64,000 bases of DNA from Pseudoflavitalea sp. G-6-1-2 (lineage in GTDB: Bacteria; Bacteroidota; Bacteroidia; Chitinophagales; Chitinophagaceae). Position 1 is the first letter of the stretch, and each line of letters begins with the position of its first letter. The position numbers were made by a program, and so were the translations under genes. Of this stretch, positions 52,530 through 62,483 are shown piece after piece. The notes beneath the pieces were generated by a model that had not been told where the DNA came from, made no database searches, and saw only the letters and a list, made by a program, of their open reading frames with translations. The stretch lies in the NCBI RefSeq assembly GCF_012927185.1, contig NZ_JABBGB010000003.1:310001-374000 (forward strand), given 5' to 3'.

Positions 52530-53582
52530 ATGAGTGTATTTTTAAATATGAGGTTGATCTGCCTTTGTACCTTTCTGTTGTTTGCTCCGCTGCTGCTCAG
52601 AGCGGAAAGGGACTCCATTCCTGCCGGACTTATCAGGCTGAAGTTCGAATCCCTTACAGATCTGCTCACTGTCAAGCTCACGCACAGTACGGATATTGAA
52701 GAAATTGAAGTGAATACTCCCGGTACGGATATTCAGCTGAGTCCTAATTCGGAGTCCGCTACCAGACTGGGTTTCAGCTATCGTTTCATTTCATTTGGAT
52801 TCCGGTTTGTACCTCGATTCATCGAAGGCAACAACGACAATGCAGAAAAAGGCAAATCGAGGATCAACGGAATAAATTTCAATCTCAATTTCCGGCATCT
52901 GTTGCAGGAGCTTTCTTACAACCGCGTCCGCGGCTATTATCTGGAGAACACCAAAGATTTCAATCCGGACTGGACTCCCGGAAAACCATATATTCAGTTC
53001 CCTGATCTGGTGACTACAGAGTTCTCCGGAATGACTGCCTGGAATTTCAACTACGAATTTTCAGTGAATGCGATCAGTACATATAGTGAGCGGCAGGTGC
53101 TGAGTGCCGGAAGTTTTATTCCTGCTATTTTCTATCGATATGCAGTACATGATAATAAAGCAGCCATCGAACCGGGAGGCTATACGCAACGGAGCAACAG
53201 CATCGAACTGTTGCTGGGTGCGGGATATCATTACAATTTTGTGTTGAAAGAGAAGTTCTATCTTGCTGTTGGATTAACGCCGGCAGCGGGTTATGTGTTC
53301 AATAGAATCACCAACAGGTATACGGATCATCAGGAGAAAGGCAATCAAACGAATTTTATTTTCAGGCTCGATGGTCGTGCAGGGATCGGCTATAACAGCA
53401 GGAGATTTTTTGCAGGCATCTATACGCGCATGAGTGCAGCGGCTTATCGGCAGCAGGGAACGAGTGTGATTACCCAAAATGATAATGCCATATTGCAGAT
53501 AACGGCAGGGTACAGACTGAATGCACCAAAATGGCTGAGGAATACAGTGCAGGGCATTGTTTCAAAGGCGGGGTTTAAGTAA
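52530..53582 (+). CDS. DUF4421 family outer-membrane protein
   Basis: The 350-residue protein has a signal peptide (MRLICLCTFLLFAPLLLRA). The rest is rich in amphipathic beta strands typical of an outer-membrane barrel, with DIQLSPNSESATRLGFSYRF and GYYLENTKDFNPDW as in DUF4421. Function is unknown. The start at 52530 adds six residues before the signal; the ATG at 52548 may be the true one. Confidence 0.72.
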   Translation: MSVFLNMRLICLCTFLLFAPLLLRAERDSIPAGLIRLKFESLTDLLTVKLTHSTDIEEIEVNTPGTDIQLSPNSESATRLGFSYRFISFGFRFVPRFIEGNNDNAEKGKSRINGINFNLNFRHLLQELSYNRVRGYYLENTKDFNPDWTPGKPYIQFPDLVTTEFSGMTAWNFNYEFSVNAISTYSERQVLSAGSFIPAIFYRYAVHDNKAAIEPGGYTQRSNSIELLLGAGYHYNFVLKEKFYLAVGLTPAAGYVFNRITNRYTDHQEKGNQTNFIFRLDGRAGIGYNSRRFFAGIYTRMSAAAYRQQGTSVITQNDNAILQITAGYRLNAPKWLRNTVQGIVSKAGFK

Positions 53583-53720
53583 TGCAGCAACAATACCATT
53601 CGTAAAAGAATGTGGGCACTAACAATGAGTGATTGATGGTAGAACTGGCTATTACGGAGTAAAAACAAATAATAATTTTTGTAAATTCGTATATACCGTT
53701 GTCAAACCAAAATCAGTAAC

Positions 53721-54563
53721 ATGAAACATCTCACTATTATTGTTTTCTCCCTTTTCGTGAGCATTTCCTCCTGGGCACAAAACGCTAAGAACGATGTAAT
53801 CCTTAAACTGAATGGCGATGAGCTCACAGGCAAAGTTCAACAGATCAACGACAATGAAATTGTGTTTTCTTATGCAGGTGAAACGCTCACCTATGTGATC
53901 AAAAAGAGCGACATCCTCAAAATCACTTTTGCAAGCGGAAGAATTGAAGTGATCAACAAACCTGCACAACCGGCAACTTCATCTTCCAATAATGGCGGAG
54001 CGCCAAAACCTGCTGCTGCAGGCAGTTTGGAAGATCATCACAATAAAGTTGCTTTTCTTCCTTTCACTTTCACCAAAGATGGGCAGGCAACAGATGATGC
54101 CGTGGGTGAAGAAGTGCAACTGGAAGCGTTCAACCTGCTGAGCAAACATGCCGGTGTTTTCACCATTCTCAATCCACGTATCACCAACGCGATACTGATC
54201 AAAGCAGGCATCAATAAAAGCAATGTGAAAGGATATACGATGGACGATCTCTGCAATATCCTCGGAGTGGAATATGTAATTGAAGGGGCAGTTACACAGA
54301 ACAAAACCACGCAAACAGTAACTTCCAATACATATGGTCAGGTAAAAACGAAGGATAAGGATGATGGGAAGAATGCAAAGGTCAACACATCCACTTACGG
54401 AACTGCGCAGCAGAATTATCAGACCAGTCTGAACCTTGCCATTTACAACGACAAAGGAGTAACTGTGTACAGTCAGCAACGCAATGCTTTCTGGAACACA
54501 CAGGATGCATACAAGAATACACTGGAGTACCTGATGAAGCGTACACCGTTGTATACAAAATAA
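53721..54563 (+). CDS. Exported protein with Sm-like strand region and CsgG/TolB-like C-terminal domain
   Basis: The 280-residue protein has a signal peptide (to about residue 20, SSWAQ). A short beta domain at 23-75 (ILKLNGDELTGKVQQINDNE, VIKKSDILKITF) resembles the small Sm-like modules seen in Bacteroidota, and a Ser/Pro/Gly linker follows (about 78-100). A region at about 107-195 (VAFLPFTF...LLGVEYVIEGAV-like, here LGVEYVIEGAV) has the style of CsgG, FlgO and LpoB proteins. The combination is unusual. It could be a periplasmic assembly or sensor factor; this is inference. Single gene. Confidence 0.6.
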   Translation: MKHLTIIVFSLFVSISSWAQNAKNDVILKLNGDELTGKVQQINDNEIVFSYAGETLTYVIKKSDILKITFASGRIEVINKPAQPATSSSNNGGAPKPAAAGSLEDHHNKVAFLPFTFTKDGQATDDAVGEEVQLEAFNLLSKHAGVFTILNPRITNAILIKAGINKSNVKGYTMDDLCNILGVEYVIEGAVTQNKTTQTVTSNTYGQVKTKDKDDGKNAKVNTSTYGTAQQNYQTSLNLAIYNDKGVTVYSQQRNAFWNTQDAYKNTLEYLMKRTPLYTK

Positions 54564-54570
54564 GCCTGAT

Positions 54571-55278
54571 CTATTTTTCCATTGCTTTCGCTTTCTTGTC
54601 CGCAGGCATTTTCTCTATGGCATAACGCAGTGCTGTTCTTGGCATTACTGCTTTATGCTTCATCACAAATTTGTATACAGCGTCGAGATTGTTTTCTACG
54701 GCAGATTTCAGCATCCATCCATAACCTTTCTGCACCATATCGTCTGTATCGGTGAGTTGCAGTGAAGCGATCTCCAGCATTTCATCGAAAAACAAATTCT
54801 TTCTTGCAGGTACTATCAATGAAACTGCAGCTCCGCGCCGCATCCAGCGGTTTTTGGAAACAGCCCAGCGTTTCAGTTCGGGTAGGAACTGAGGGTACTT
54901 TATCAGAAATTCTCCTACTGTATGATTGCAGAGTGTATCGCAGGATGCCCAGTTGGTAACATAGGTCTTCACCCAGGTTTCGAGCATTCGGAAGTCTTCC
55001 GGCTCTGCTGCTTTGCGTTGTGAGTAAGACCAATCGCAGGCGATGATCGATTCCTCGAAGTAACCCGATTTCCAGAGTTCTTCGCAAAGTGCATACACCT
55101 CAGCTTTGCTAAGGGCTTTTATTTCTTTGGTGAACTTCTTTCCAACAGCTTTTGCATTCGGCAGTTTGATGCCGTATGCTTTTATCTCTTCTTTGAAGAA
55201 TCGCTGGTGTGTGGCTTTCACTTCAGGATCTGCAATGGCTTTCAGATCGGCACGCAATCTGGTGAGGATGGTTTTCAT
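54571..55278 (-). CDS. DNA alkylation repair protein (AlkD-like)
   Basis: The 235-residue all-helical protein has the HEAT-like repeats of AlkD/AlkC glycosylases, which remove alkylated bases. WASCDTLCNHTVGEF and RRGAAVSLIVPAR are typical family segments. It resembles the short "DNA alkylation repair protein" group in which the catalytic role has not always been shown. The ATG at 55278 (MKTILTRLRADLKA) is preferred over 55299. It is convergent with the CsgG-like gene, with only a seven-base gap. Confidence 0.83.
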   Translation of the reverse strand: MKTILTRLRADLKAIADPEVKATHQRFFKEEIKAYGIKLPNAKAVGKKFTKEIKALSKAEVYALCEELWKSGYFEESIIACDWSYSQRKAAEPEDFRMLETWVKTYVTNWASCDTLCNHTVGEFLIKYPQFLPELKRWAVSKNRWMRRGAAVSLIVPARKNLFFDEMLEIASLQLTDTDDMVQKGYGWMLKSAVENNLDAVYKFVMKHKAVMPRTALRYAIEKMPADKKAKAMEK

Positions 55279-55485
55279 ATTGCAACGATTACTTTTCAAA
55301 TATACCGGATTATTGAGTTGGTGCCGGCGAATGTGGGCCAGTTGCCGGTTTTGAAGGTTCCGCTGTCGGGAAATTGTGCTGAATGTTTATCCTGATCAGC
55401 CGGATTGCTTCGAATACTTTACACATAATAAGGATTGAAATGCTATTTTTACTCTGACTGGCTTTGAAACCAAATGGGAAACTGA

Positions 55486-56076
55486 TTGCCCTCCACCCCC
55501 AAATATGATCCCGCAGCATTGCTGCTGCAATTGTCTGAAAGTGATGAATCGGCTTTCAGGCAGATCTTCGATACATATTCTCCGCGCATCCATGCATTTG
55601 CTCTCCGGCTTACCGGTTCGCCTGTACTTGCAGAAGAAATTGTGCAGGAAGTATTCACCAGTCTCTGGCAATACAGACATGAAGCGCATACCATCAGAAA
55701 TACCGAAGCCTGGCTGGTGACCGTTGCCCGGAATACAGGCAGCAGCATGCTCCGGAGGCTGGCGCATGAAAGGCTGATCATTCATGAACTGCAGAGCGGG
55801 CAACCCTTACAGACGGAAGAGCATACCGAAGAATGGCGGCAGTATCATCATCAGCTGCAACGTGCAGTGGAAGCCCTGCCACCCCAGCAGCGGAAGGTTT
55901 GGGAACTGAGCCGGCAACGGGGCATGAAACAACAACAGATTGCTGAGGAGATGGGTCTCTCCATCCATACGGTGAAAGAGTATATCAAGAAAGCCACTGT
56001 TTCCCTCAAAAAAAATTTATTGAAAATTCTTTTCTGGGGTATCCCCTCTTTTTTTCTATTCATTTGTCTACTATAA
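55486..56076 (+). CDS. ECF-type RNA polymerase sigma factor (locus 2)
   Basis: The 196-residue sigma-70 family protein has region 2 at about 15-85 (AEEIVQEVFTSLWQYRHE) and region 4 at about 120-170 (LPPQQRKVWELSRQRGMKQQ then IAEEMGLSIHTVKEYIKKA). It ends with a hydrophobic tail (LFWGIPSFFLFICLL). The start is probably the rare TTG at 55486, because a TGA lies directly before it in frame. It opens locus 2 and is followed by fecR after 12 bases. Confidence 0.9.
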   Translation: MPSTPKYDPAALLLQLSESDESAFRQIFDTYSPRIHAFALRLTGSPVLAEEIVQEVFTSLWQYRHEAHTIRNTEAWLVTVARNTGSSMLRRLAHERLIIHELQSGQPLQTEEHTEEWRQYHHQLQRAVEALPPQQRKVWELSRQRGMKQQQIAEEMGLSIHTVKEYIKKATVSLKKNLLKILFWGIPSFFLFICLL

Positions 56077-56088
56077 AGAAACCATTGT

Positions 56089-57273
56089 ATGGAGGATAAC
56101 AGGCTGCGGGAATTATTCAGCAAATGGACCAGCAATTCCATTTCTGCGGAAGAGGAGATGGAACTGATGCAATTCCTCTCAAAGGGAAGCGCTGCGCAGC
56201 AGCGACTGGCGCTGGCATCCGAAATGCTGGAACAACAGCAGGAGATCCCACTGGATGAAGAAAGCAGGGAACGGATCATCTCCTCCATACTGGAAAAAGA
56301 ACTGCCTGCTGAAATGCCCGCTGTGCGCAGGATGCAGGGCTTCAGGCACTGGATGAAATATGCCGCTATACTGCTTGGAATACTGATCAGTGGAGCGGTG
56401 CTGGTGATGTATCTGAACAAAGACAATGGCGCTCAGCCCGTGGTAGCAGGCAAGTATCTGTCGGAGCCGCTGGAACCCAACAAGGCCACACTGATACTCG
56501 CAGATGGCAGCAGCATTGATCTTCAGAACAGGCCGGATGAAAAATTAGTACAGGGAGCCACCGAAATAGTGAATGTAGATACCACCCTGCTGAAATACAC
56601 CGCAGCAGGGGAGCAGGTGAAACCTGCAGGCTACAACACGCTGGTGATACCAAGAGGCGGACAATATCGCCTGCAACTGGCCGATGGTACCGAAGTATGG
56701 CTGAATGCCGCTACAAGATTACGTTATCCTGCACATTTCGGAAGCGTATCCAAAAGAGAGGTGGTACTGGAAAGTGGTGAAGCTTATTTCAAAGTGAAAC
56801 CTCACGCAACTCTCCCTTTTGTAGTGAATGTGAAAGGAACGGAAGTGCAGGTGCTGGGAACAGAGTTCAATGTAAATGCATATGCGAATAACCAATCCAC
56901 AACCCTTGTGAACGGATCCGTAAGGCTGTCGGCAGGGGATGCCAAAACCCTGCTGGAGCCCGGATTACAGGGCACATTCAGCAATGGAAAATTTGTTACG
57001 AAACCTGTTGATACAGAAACGTACACTGCCTGGAAAGACGGGCAGATCATCATAGACGAGATCACTCTCGGAGAAACTACAGACAACCTTAGCCGCCTAT
57101 ATGATTTTGACTTTGAGTTCACCTCGCCACAACTGAAGCATCGCAGGGTAGGTGGCCGACTCAAAAAGATGGAGCATATTGAAGATGTGCTGGCCATCAT
57201 AGAACAAGCCGCCTATGTAAAATTCAACATTAAGGGCAGAACCATTCTTGTCAGTCAGGTAATGCCAAATTAG
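56089..57273 (+). CDS. FecR family anti-sigma regulator (locus 2)
   Basis: The 394-residue protein has a cytoplasmic N-terminal part (1-88), one transmembrane helix at about 91-109, a periplasmic FecR domain (VIPRGGQYRLQLADGTEVWL, then ESGEAYFKV) and a C-terminal DUF4974-like domain (about 320-394). It sits between the sigma factor and SusC genes and should respond to the SusC STN domain. Both FecR proteins of the window have the same length and plan but differ clearly in sequence, so each probably serves its own locus. Confidence 0.93.
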   Translation: MEDNRLRELFSKWTSNSISAEEEMELMQFLSKGSAAQQRLALASEMLEQQQEIPLDEESRERIISSILEKELPAEMPAVRRMQGFRHWMKYAAILLGILISGAVLVMYLNKDNGAQPVVAGKYLSEPLEPNKATLILADGSSIDLQNRPDEKLVQGATEIVNVDTTLLKYTAAGEQVKPAGYNTLVIPRGGQYRLQLADGTEVWLNAATRLRYPAHFGSVSKREVVLESGEAYFKVKPHATLPFVVNVKGTEVQVLGTEFNVNAYANNQSTTLVNGSVRLSAGDAKTLLEPGLQGTFSNGKFVTKPVDTETYTAWKDGQIIIDEITLGETTDNLSRLYDFDFEFTSPQLKHRRVGGRLKKMEHIEDVLAIIEQAAYVKFNIKGRTILVSQVMPN

Positions 57274-57323
57274 ATGTACCGCTGAAATACGGAGATAACA
57301 ACCAAAACTAAACTCAATTCATC

Positions 57324-60300
57324 ATGAAACATCCTGTGGTCTTCCGCAGCCTGCTGCTGGCTGTGGGTGTACTCCTCATGCTTTCACTGAAAGCACAGGA
57401 CACGGAGAAGCCTGTTTCGCTCAACGTCAGAAACGCAAGGCTTTCAGAAGTGTTGAACACCGTTAGAAAAAGTACCGGACTGAATTTCTTTTACAGCGTG
57501 GACGACCTGGACAGGTATCCTCCTGTATCGATCAATGTGAGCAACAAACCGCTTTCGCAGTTGCTGAATCAGTTGCTCGAATCAACAGACATGCGTTTTA
57601 CGGTTGAAAAGAATACGATCATCATCAAACGCAGGCCGGCTGCTGCTGCAGAGGCTCCCGAAAGAAAAGTGATCGATACAACAGTGGTGATCAAAGGCAC
57701 CGTACTCGGCACCAGAGGCACGCCACTCGGAGGCGCCAGTGTAACAGACGTGAACAGCGGTAGATCCACCATTACAGATGCAGCCGGGAAATTCACCCTC
57801 ACCACCGGCAAAAGAACCACCCTCACTGTAAGTTTTGTTGGCATGAAGCAGAAAGCTGTTGCGGTAAGAACAAACGCGGAAACACTTACACAGGTTGTGA
57901 ACCTCGAAGAAGCTCCCAACGAAATGAAAGATGTGGTGGTAACGGGTTATCAGACCATCCGCAAAGCCGAGATGGTAGGTTCTGCCAATACCATCAAACG
58001 CGAAGACATGCTGTTTGATGGCACCAATAATCTTGAGCAGATGCTGCAGGGCAAACTCCCCGGTACAGTGGTGATGAATCAGAGCGGACTGATAGGCACG
58101 CGCCCCAAAGTGCGTGTACGTGGCACTTCCACACTGCTCAGCAATCAGGAACCTGTATGGGTGGTGGATGGTATTATACAAACCGATCCCATTCCTTTTC
58201 AGGCAGCAGCGCTCAATGATGTGGGCAGCAATGCCGATATGATGAGGAACCTCATCGGTAACAGCATCAGTTGGTTAAATCCTAATGATATTGAAGATGT
58301 TACTGTACTGAAAGATGCAGCAGCCACTGTTCTCTATGGTGTAAAAGCTGCCAATGGTGTGATTGTGATCAAAACCAAAAAAGGAAAGGCAGGCCGTATG
58401 GCTGTGAACTATGCAGGTGGTTTTGCCATCACTGAAAAATTGCAGTACAGCAAGCTCAATCTCATGAATTCAAAAGAAAGGATCGATGTGTCGCGCGAGA
58501 TTGTAGAACGTGGATTGCTGGGAAGAACCGATACCTACGCTGTAGGATATGAGAACGTTTACTACCGGTACCTCAACAAAGAGATAAGCTATGCTGAATT
58601 CAACCAGGAAGTGAAAAGGCTGGAAACAGTCAATACCAACTGGATAGATCTGCTTTACAGAACTCCGTTCAGTCATAATCACAGTGTTTCTTTATCTGGT
58701 GGTACAGACAGAATATCGTATTACAGTTCTGTATCCATGTCTCAGAACTTCGGCATCGCAAAAGGCAATGAGAGCAAGTCTATGAACGGCACCATCAATG
58801 TGGATGCGAAGCTCACGGAAAAGCTCACTGTAAGCGCACGTCTCAGCGGCAATCTCACCAAAACAAGTGGATTCTATATTGTTGATCCCTTCAAATACGC
58901 GCAGGAGACGAGCCGCGCTATCCCCGCTTATGCTACCGACGGTAAATACCAATACTATGATATTCGTGGCAGGAACTATGTACCGGTGCGTTTCAATGTA
59001 TTGAATGAGCTGAACGAAACCGGCAACCAGAACGATCAGCGCACTTTCAATTCTACCTTACTCATCAACTACAATATCATCAACGGACTTCGCTTTGAGA
59101 GTCAGATGGGCATCAGTTCAAACAATGCAAACGGTGAGACCTGGGCCTCTGAGTTCACTCATTACATCGCAGGCATAAGAGGATACGAAGTAGGGCAGTA
59201 CACGGTTGGAACACCTCAGTACAGTCAGTCTCAGCTGCCGCATGGTGGTGAATACAATTCAACGGAATCCCGCAACATCGGATATAATTTCAGGAACAGT
59301 CTTGCATTTAACAAAATGATCGGAGCGCATCGCTTTGGTGTGCTGGCCGGACAGGAACTCCGCAGCACCAAGAGCAGGGGCTTCAGTAATGGCACTTATG
59401 GTTATTTCCCCAACAGGGGCCGCAATATCTCAATGCCACCACGCATGATCACCAGCGTACAGGGCAACCCCATTGCCAATCCCATTTATGAGAATATGCA
59501 GCAAAGTATTCTGGACAGGGATGCGAATTTCATTTCCTATTACGGAAGCACTACATACTCCTACGATGAACGGTATGTGTTCACTGCCAGCCTTCGTTCA
59601 GATGCATCCAACCGTTTTGGGCAGGACAGCAGAAAACGTTTTCTCCCCATCTGGGCCGGTGGTGTAAGATGGAATGTACACAACGAACCATGGATGAAGA
59701 ACCAGCGTGTGGTGAGCGAACTCAATCTCCGTGCTTCTTACGGATGGCAGGGAAATGTGGCCGAGAACTTTGGCCCCGATCTGATTGCCAATATTCCCAA
59801 AAATGCAGTGAACCCAATTACTGCCGAGCAGGAGCTGAAGATCAAATCACTCGGTTATGCCGATCTCCGCTGGGAGAAAACCAAAACCATCAACCTGGGT
59901 ATTGATGTGGGCATTGCTGCAAACCGTTTCATCTTCAGTCTGGAGTATTACAAAAAGAAAACCGAAGACATGATCATTTACAAAGAAGTGCCATTGTCTT
60001 ACGGCATTCTGAACATGCCGGTGAATGGCGGCAATATGGAGAATGAAGGACTGGAACTGGTGGTGAGCGGAACACTGATCCGTAACTCCAACCTTGTCTG
60101 GAATATGAGCTTCAACACTTCAAGGAACACCAACAGGGTGGCCAGCAATATCTCCAGATCAGAAGACTGGTTAACGGCGGCCAGCGGAAGGCTGAATAAA
60201 GAAGGATATGCAGTATCATCCTTCTGGGTATTTGCATTCAACGGACTTGATCCCAAAAATGGTTATCCCACTTTCGACCTCTTTACAAAAGATGCACAAC

Positions 60301-60917
60301 CCGCTCCCAGAGCGGATGCTACCACCTACCTGAAATATGCAGGAAGACTGGAGCCTGATTTTACCGCAGGTATTTCCAACTCGCTTCGTTACAAACAATT
60401 CACGCTGGCTGCTTCTTTCAATATGCAGCTCGGCGGCAAGAAGATGTTGTACAATATTTTTGAAAGAATGGAAACCGGCGGATCAGAACTGCCGAGTGCC
60501 TACTACAATCTGCCGAAAGAATTTGTGAACAGATGGAAGAAACCAGGCGATGAAAAGTTCACCAATATTCCTGCCATCCCTTCCGGCATCTACGATCCTG
60601 CGACCAATACCACCAATATGCCCTGGATGTTCATTCCGAGCAATACCATGACGGAGTATCTCTACAATATGTATAACTATTCCGATGCTCGCGTAGTGAA
60701 TGCTTCTTTTCTGCGCTGCAATGATATCTCGCTTTCCTGGAATCTGCCGGAGCGTACCGTGCGATACCTGGGCGTGAAGTCTATGACTGTGGGCGCAGCA
60801 GTAAGAAATCCTTTCATCATTGTGAGTAAGGATTTCAAAGGGATGGACCCTGAAGTGGCAACGGGCAATCAACCCATACCACGTGTATACTCCATGCAGT
60901 TAAATGTTAGTTTCTAA
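57324..60917 (+). CDS. SusC/RagA TonB-dependent outer-membrane transporter with STN domain (locus 2)
   Basis: The 1197-residue protein has a signal peptide (to about residue 25, SLKAQ), an STN domain (about 30-95, LSEVLNTVRKSTGLNFFYS), a carboxypeptidase-regulatory-like domain (about 122-190), the VVVTGYQTI plug start, LKDAAATVLYGVKAANGVI and the barrel, ending in MQLNVSF. It should import the SusD-bound substrate and signal its presence to FecR. The plug carries a long insertion after WVVDGIIQTDPIPF that is common in this subgroup. The substrate is unknown. Confidence 0.94.
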   Translation: MKHPVVFRSLLLAVGVLLMLSLKAQDTEKPVSLNVRNARLSEVLNTVRKSTGLNFFYSVDDLDRYPPVSINVSNKPLSQLLNQLLESTDMRFTVEKNTIIIKRRPAAAAEAPERKVIDTTVVIKGTVLGTRGTPLGGASVTDVNSGRSTITDAAGKFTLTTGKRTTLTVSFVGMKQKAVAVRTNAETLTQVVNLEEAPNEMKDVVVTGYQTIRKAEMVGSANTIKREDMLFDGTNNLEQMLQGKLPGTVVMNQSGLIGTRPKVRVRGTSTLLSNQEPVWVVDGIIQTDPIPFQAAALNDVGSNADMMRNLIGNSISWLNPNDIEDVTVLKDAAATVLYGVKAANGVIVIKTKKGKAGRMAVNYAGGFAITEKLQYSKLNLMNSKERIDVSREIVERGLLGRTDTYAVGYENVYYRYLNKEISYAEFNQEVKRLETVNTNWIDLLYRTPFSHNHSVSLSGGTDRISYYSSVSMSQNFGIAKGNESKSMNGTINVDAKLTEKLTVSARLSGNLTKTSGFYIVDPFKYAQETSRAIPAYATDGKYQYYDIRGRNYVPVRFNVLNELNETGNQNDQRTFNSTLLINYNIINGLRFESQMGISSNNANGETWASEFTHYIAGIRGYEVGQYTVGTPQYSQSQLPHGGEYNSTESRNIGYNFRNSLAFNKMIGAHRFGVLAGQELRSTKSRGFSNGTYGYFPNRGRNISMPPRMITSVQGNPIANPIYENMQQSILDRDANFISYYGSTTYSYDERYVFTASLRSDASNRFGQDSRKRFLPIWAGGVRWNVHNEPWMKNQRVVSELNLRASYGWQGNVAENFGPDLIANIPKNAVNPITAEQELKIKSLGYADLRWEKTKTINLGIDVGIAANRFIFSLEYYKKKTEDMIIYKEVPLSYGILNMPVNGGNMENEGLELVVSGTLIRNSNLVWNMSFNTSRNTNRVASNISRSEDWLTAASGRLNKEGYAVSSFWVFAFNGLDPKNGYPTFDLFTKDAQPAPRADATTYLKYAGRLEPDFTAGISNSLRYKQFTLAASFNMQLGGKKMLYNIFERMETGGSELPSAYYNLPKEFVNRWKKPGDEKFTNIPAIPSGIYDPATNTTNMPWMFIPSNTMTEYLYNMYNYSDARVVNASFLRCNDISLSWNLPERTVRYLGVKSMTVGAAVRNPFIIVSKDFKGMDPEVATGNQPIPRVYSMQLNVSF

Positions 60918-60935
60918 CCATTCAACTTTCTTAAA

Positions 60936-62453
60936 ATGAATACTACGATATACAGAAGCATGTGGGGTTTGTTGCTGGTGTTGTGCCTCACAGGCTGCAA
61001 AAAATTTCTGGAAGAAAAAAGTCAGGATGAAGTAAGGCCAGGCTCGGTGGCCGAATTGCAGCAGTTGCTGATGGGCGAAGCATATACGGCAGGCACCTAC
61101 AGCAGTTTCCATGCTTTTCTCGATCTGATGACGGATGATATGGTCAGCAATTTCAATCCTGATAAAGCTGCGGAGCACAGTTATAAAATGTACGAAGGGC
61201 CCTATACATGGAACCGTGGTCTTTTTGAAATGATGGAAGCAGCAGATGTAAGTGAGGATATAGATACCTATGCCAGATACTACAGCTGCATCAAGGGTTG
61301 CAATGTGGTGCTCGAAATGATAGATGGGGTGAAGGGAGATGAAAGCGAGCGGGAGAATGTGAGAGGGCAGGCGCTGGCGCTGCGTGGATTTTATTATTTC
61401 ATGCTCACCAATTTGTTTGCACAGCCTTACAATACACCGGGCATCGATCGCAGCAAGGCATTAGGAGTAGAGCTGATACTGAACTCGGTAGTGAAAGATG
61501 AATTCCCCAAACGATCTACCCTGCAGGCGGCATGGGATCAGGTGGAGAGCGATCTGACGAAGGCATTGCCAATTGTTGAAAAGTATGGCACCACCAATAC
61601 TAAGTTCAGGGTTACACCTGCTTTTATGCATACGTTGCTGAGCCGCTTCTATCTCTATCAGGAGAAATGGGATCTGGCAGCAAAACATGCATCGCTGGGG
61701 CTGGCGCTGAATCCATCGCTGGTAAAGCTGTCTAACATTGCTTTTCCTCCATGGTATGAACAGCCTGCTGCCGGGGTTTATTCCTACACCAGCGCTGAAG
61801 TGATCTGGCTGGGATACGCCAGTTACATGGAGTACTATTATATCGGCGAGAACAGGGCGTATGGCGCAGTGCCATTCTGTGTGTCGCCCGATCTGCGAAG
61901 CAAATATGAGTACACACCTTCCAACAAAAATAACCGGGGTGATCTGCGCATGCGTTACTATTTCGGATGGAATATGGCCGATTATGACTGGACCATTTTT
62001 GTTCCGCTTGCCGGATGGAAAGCACCCAAAGGATATCAGGGACCGGTGAAAGGTATGCGTGTGGCAGAGCTCTATCTCAACAGGGCTGAAGCCAACATAA
62101 TGCAGTACCTCAAAAACGGAGATGAGCAACTCCGGGTAAGTGCCTTGCGTGATCTCAATACCCTTCGTGAATCAAGATATGACACACGCAATACAGCGTA
62201 TCAGCCTGTTGACAAAACCGGCGATGAACTGCTGCAGTTCTGCCGTGATGAACGCAGAAGGGAACTGTGCTTTGAAGATCACCGCTGGTTCGACCTCCGT
62301 CGCTACGGCATGCCTGAGATCAGACACGTGTTTCAGGGTTCGGTGAATCAGGCGCCGGCAGAGCATGTGCTCACCAAAGGTGATAAACATTATGTGCTGC
62401 CCATTCCGCGTAATGCGTTGCTCAAGAACCCTGCACTGGAGCAAAACCCGTAA
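60936..62453 (+). CDS. RagB/SusD family surface lipoprotein (locus 2)
   Basis: The 505-residue lipoprotein has a lipobox at Cys21 (CLTGCKKFLEEKSQDE) and the SusD features VRGQALALRGFYYFMLTNLF in the first half. RVAELYLNRAEANI and FCRDERRRELCFEDHRWFDL are in the second. It binds the substrate and covers the SusC barrel. It starts 18 bases after the susC stop. Confidence 0.94.
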   Translation: MNTTIYRSMWGLLLVLCLTGCKKFLEEKSQDEVRPGSVAELQQLLMGEAYTAGTYSSFHAFLDLMTDDMVSNFNPDKAAEHSYKMYEGPYTWNRGLFEMMEAADVSEDIDTYARYYSCIKGCNVVLEMIDGVKGDESERENVRGQALALRGFYYFMLTNLFAQPYNTPGIDRSKALGVELILNSVVKDEFPKRSTLQAAWDQVESDLTKALPIVEKYGTTNTKFRVTPAFMHTLLSRFYLYQEKWDLAAKHASLGLALNPSLVKLSNIAFPPWYEQPAAGVYSYTSAEVIWLGYASYMEYYYIGENRAYGAVPFCVSPDLRSKYEYTPSNKNNRGDLRMRYYFGWNMADYDWTIFVPLAGWKAPKGYQGPVKGMRVAELYLNRAEANIMQYLKNGDEQLRVSALRDLNTLRESRYDTRNTAYQPVDKTGDELLQFCRDERRRELCFEDHRWFDLRRYGMPEIRHVFQGSVNQAPAEHVLTKGDKHYVLPIPRNALLKNPALEQNP

Positions 62454-62483
62454 ACATAACTGATATACTTAAACGTAATTCAT

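Noticed and set aside
54571-55278. Possible toxin or defence role for the gene cluster around the AlkD-like gene
   Set aside because: Neighbours are unrelated single genes in different directions; nothing suggests a defence island.
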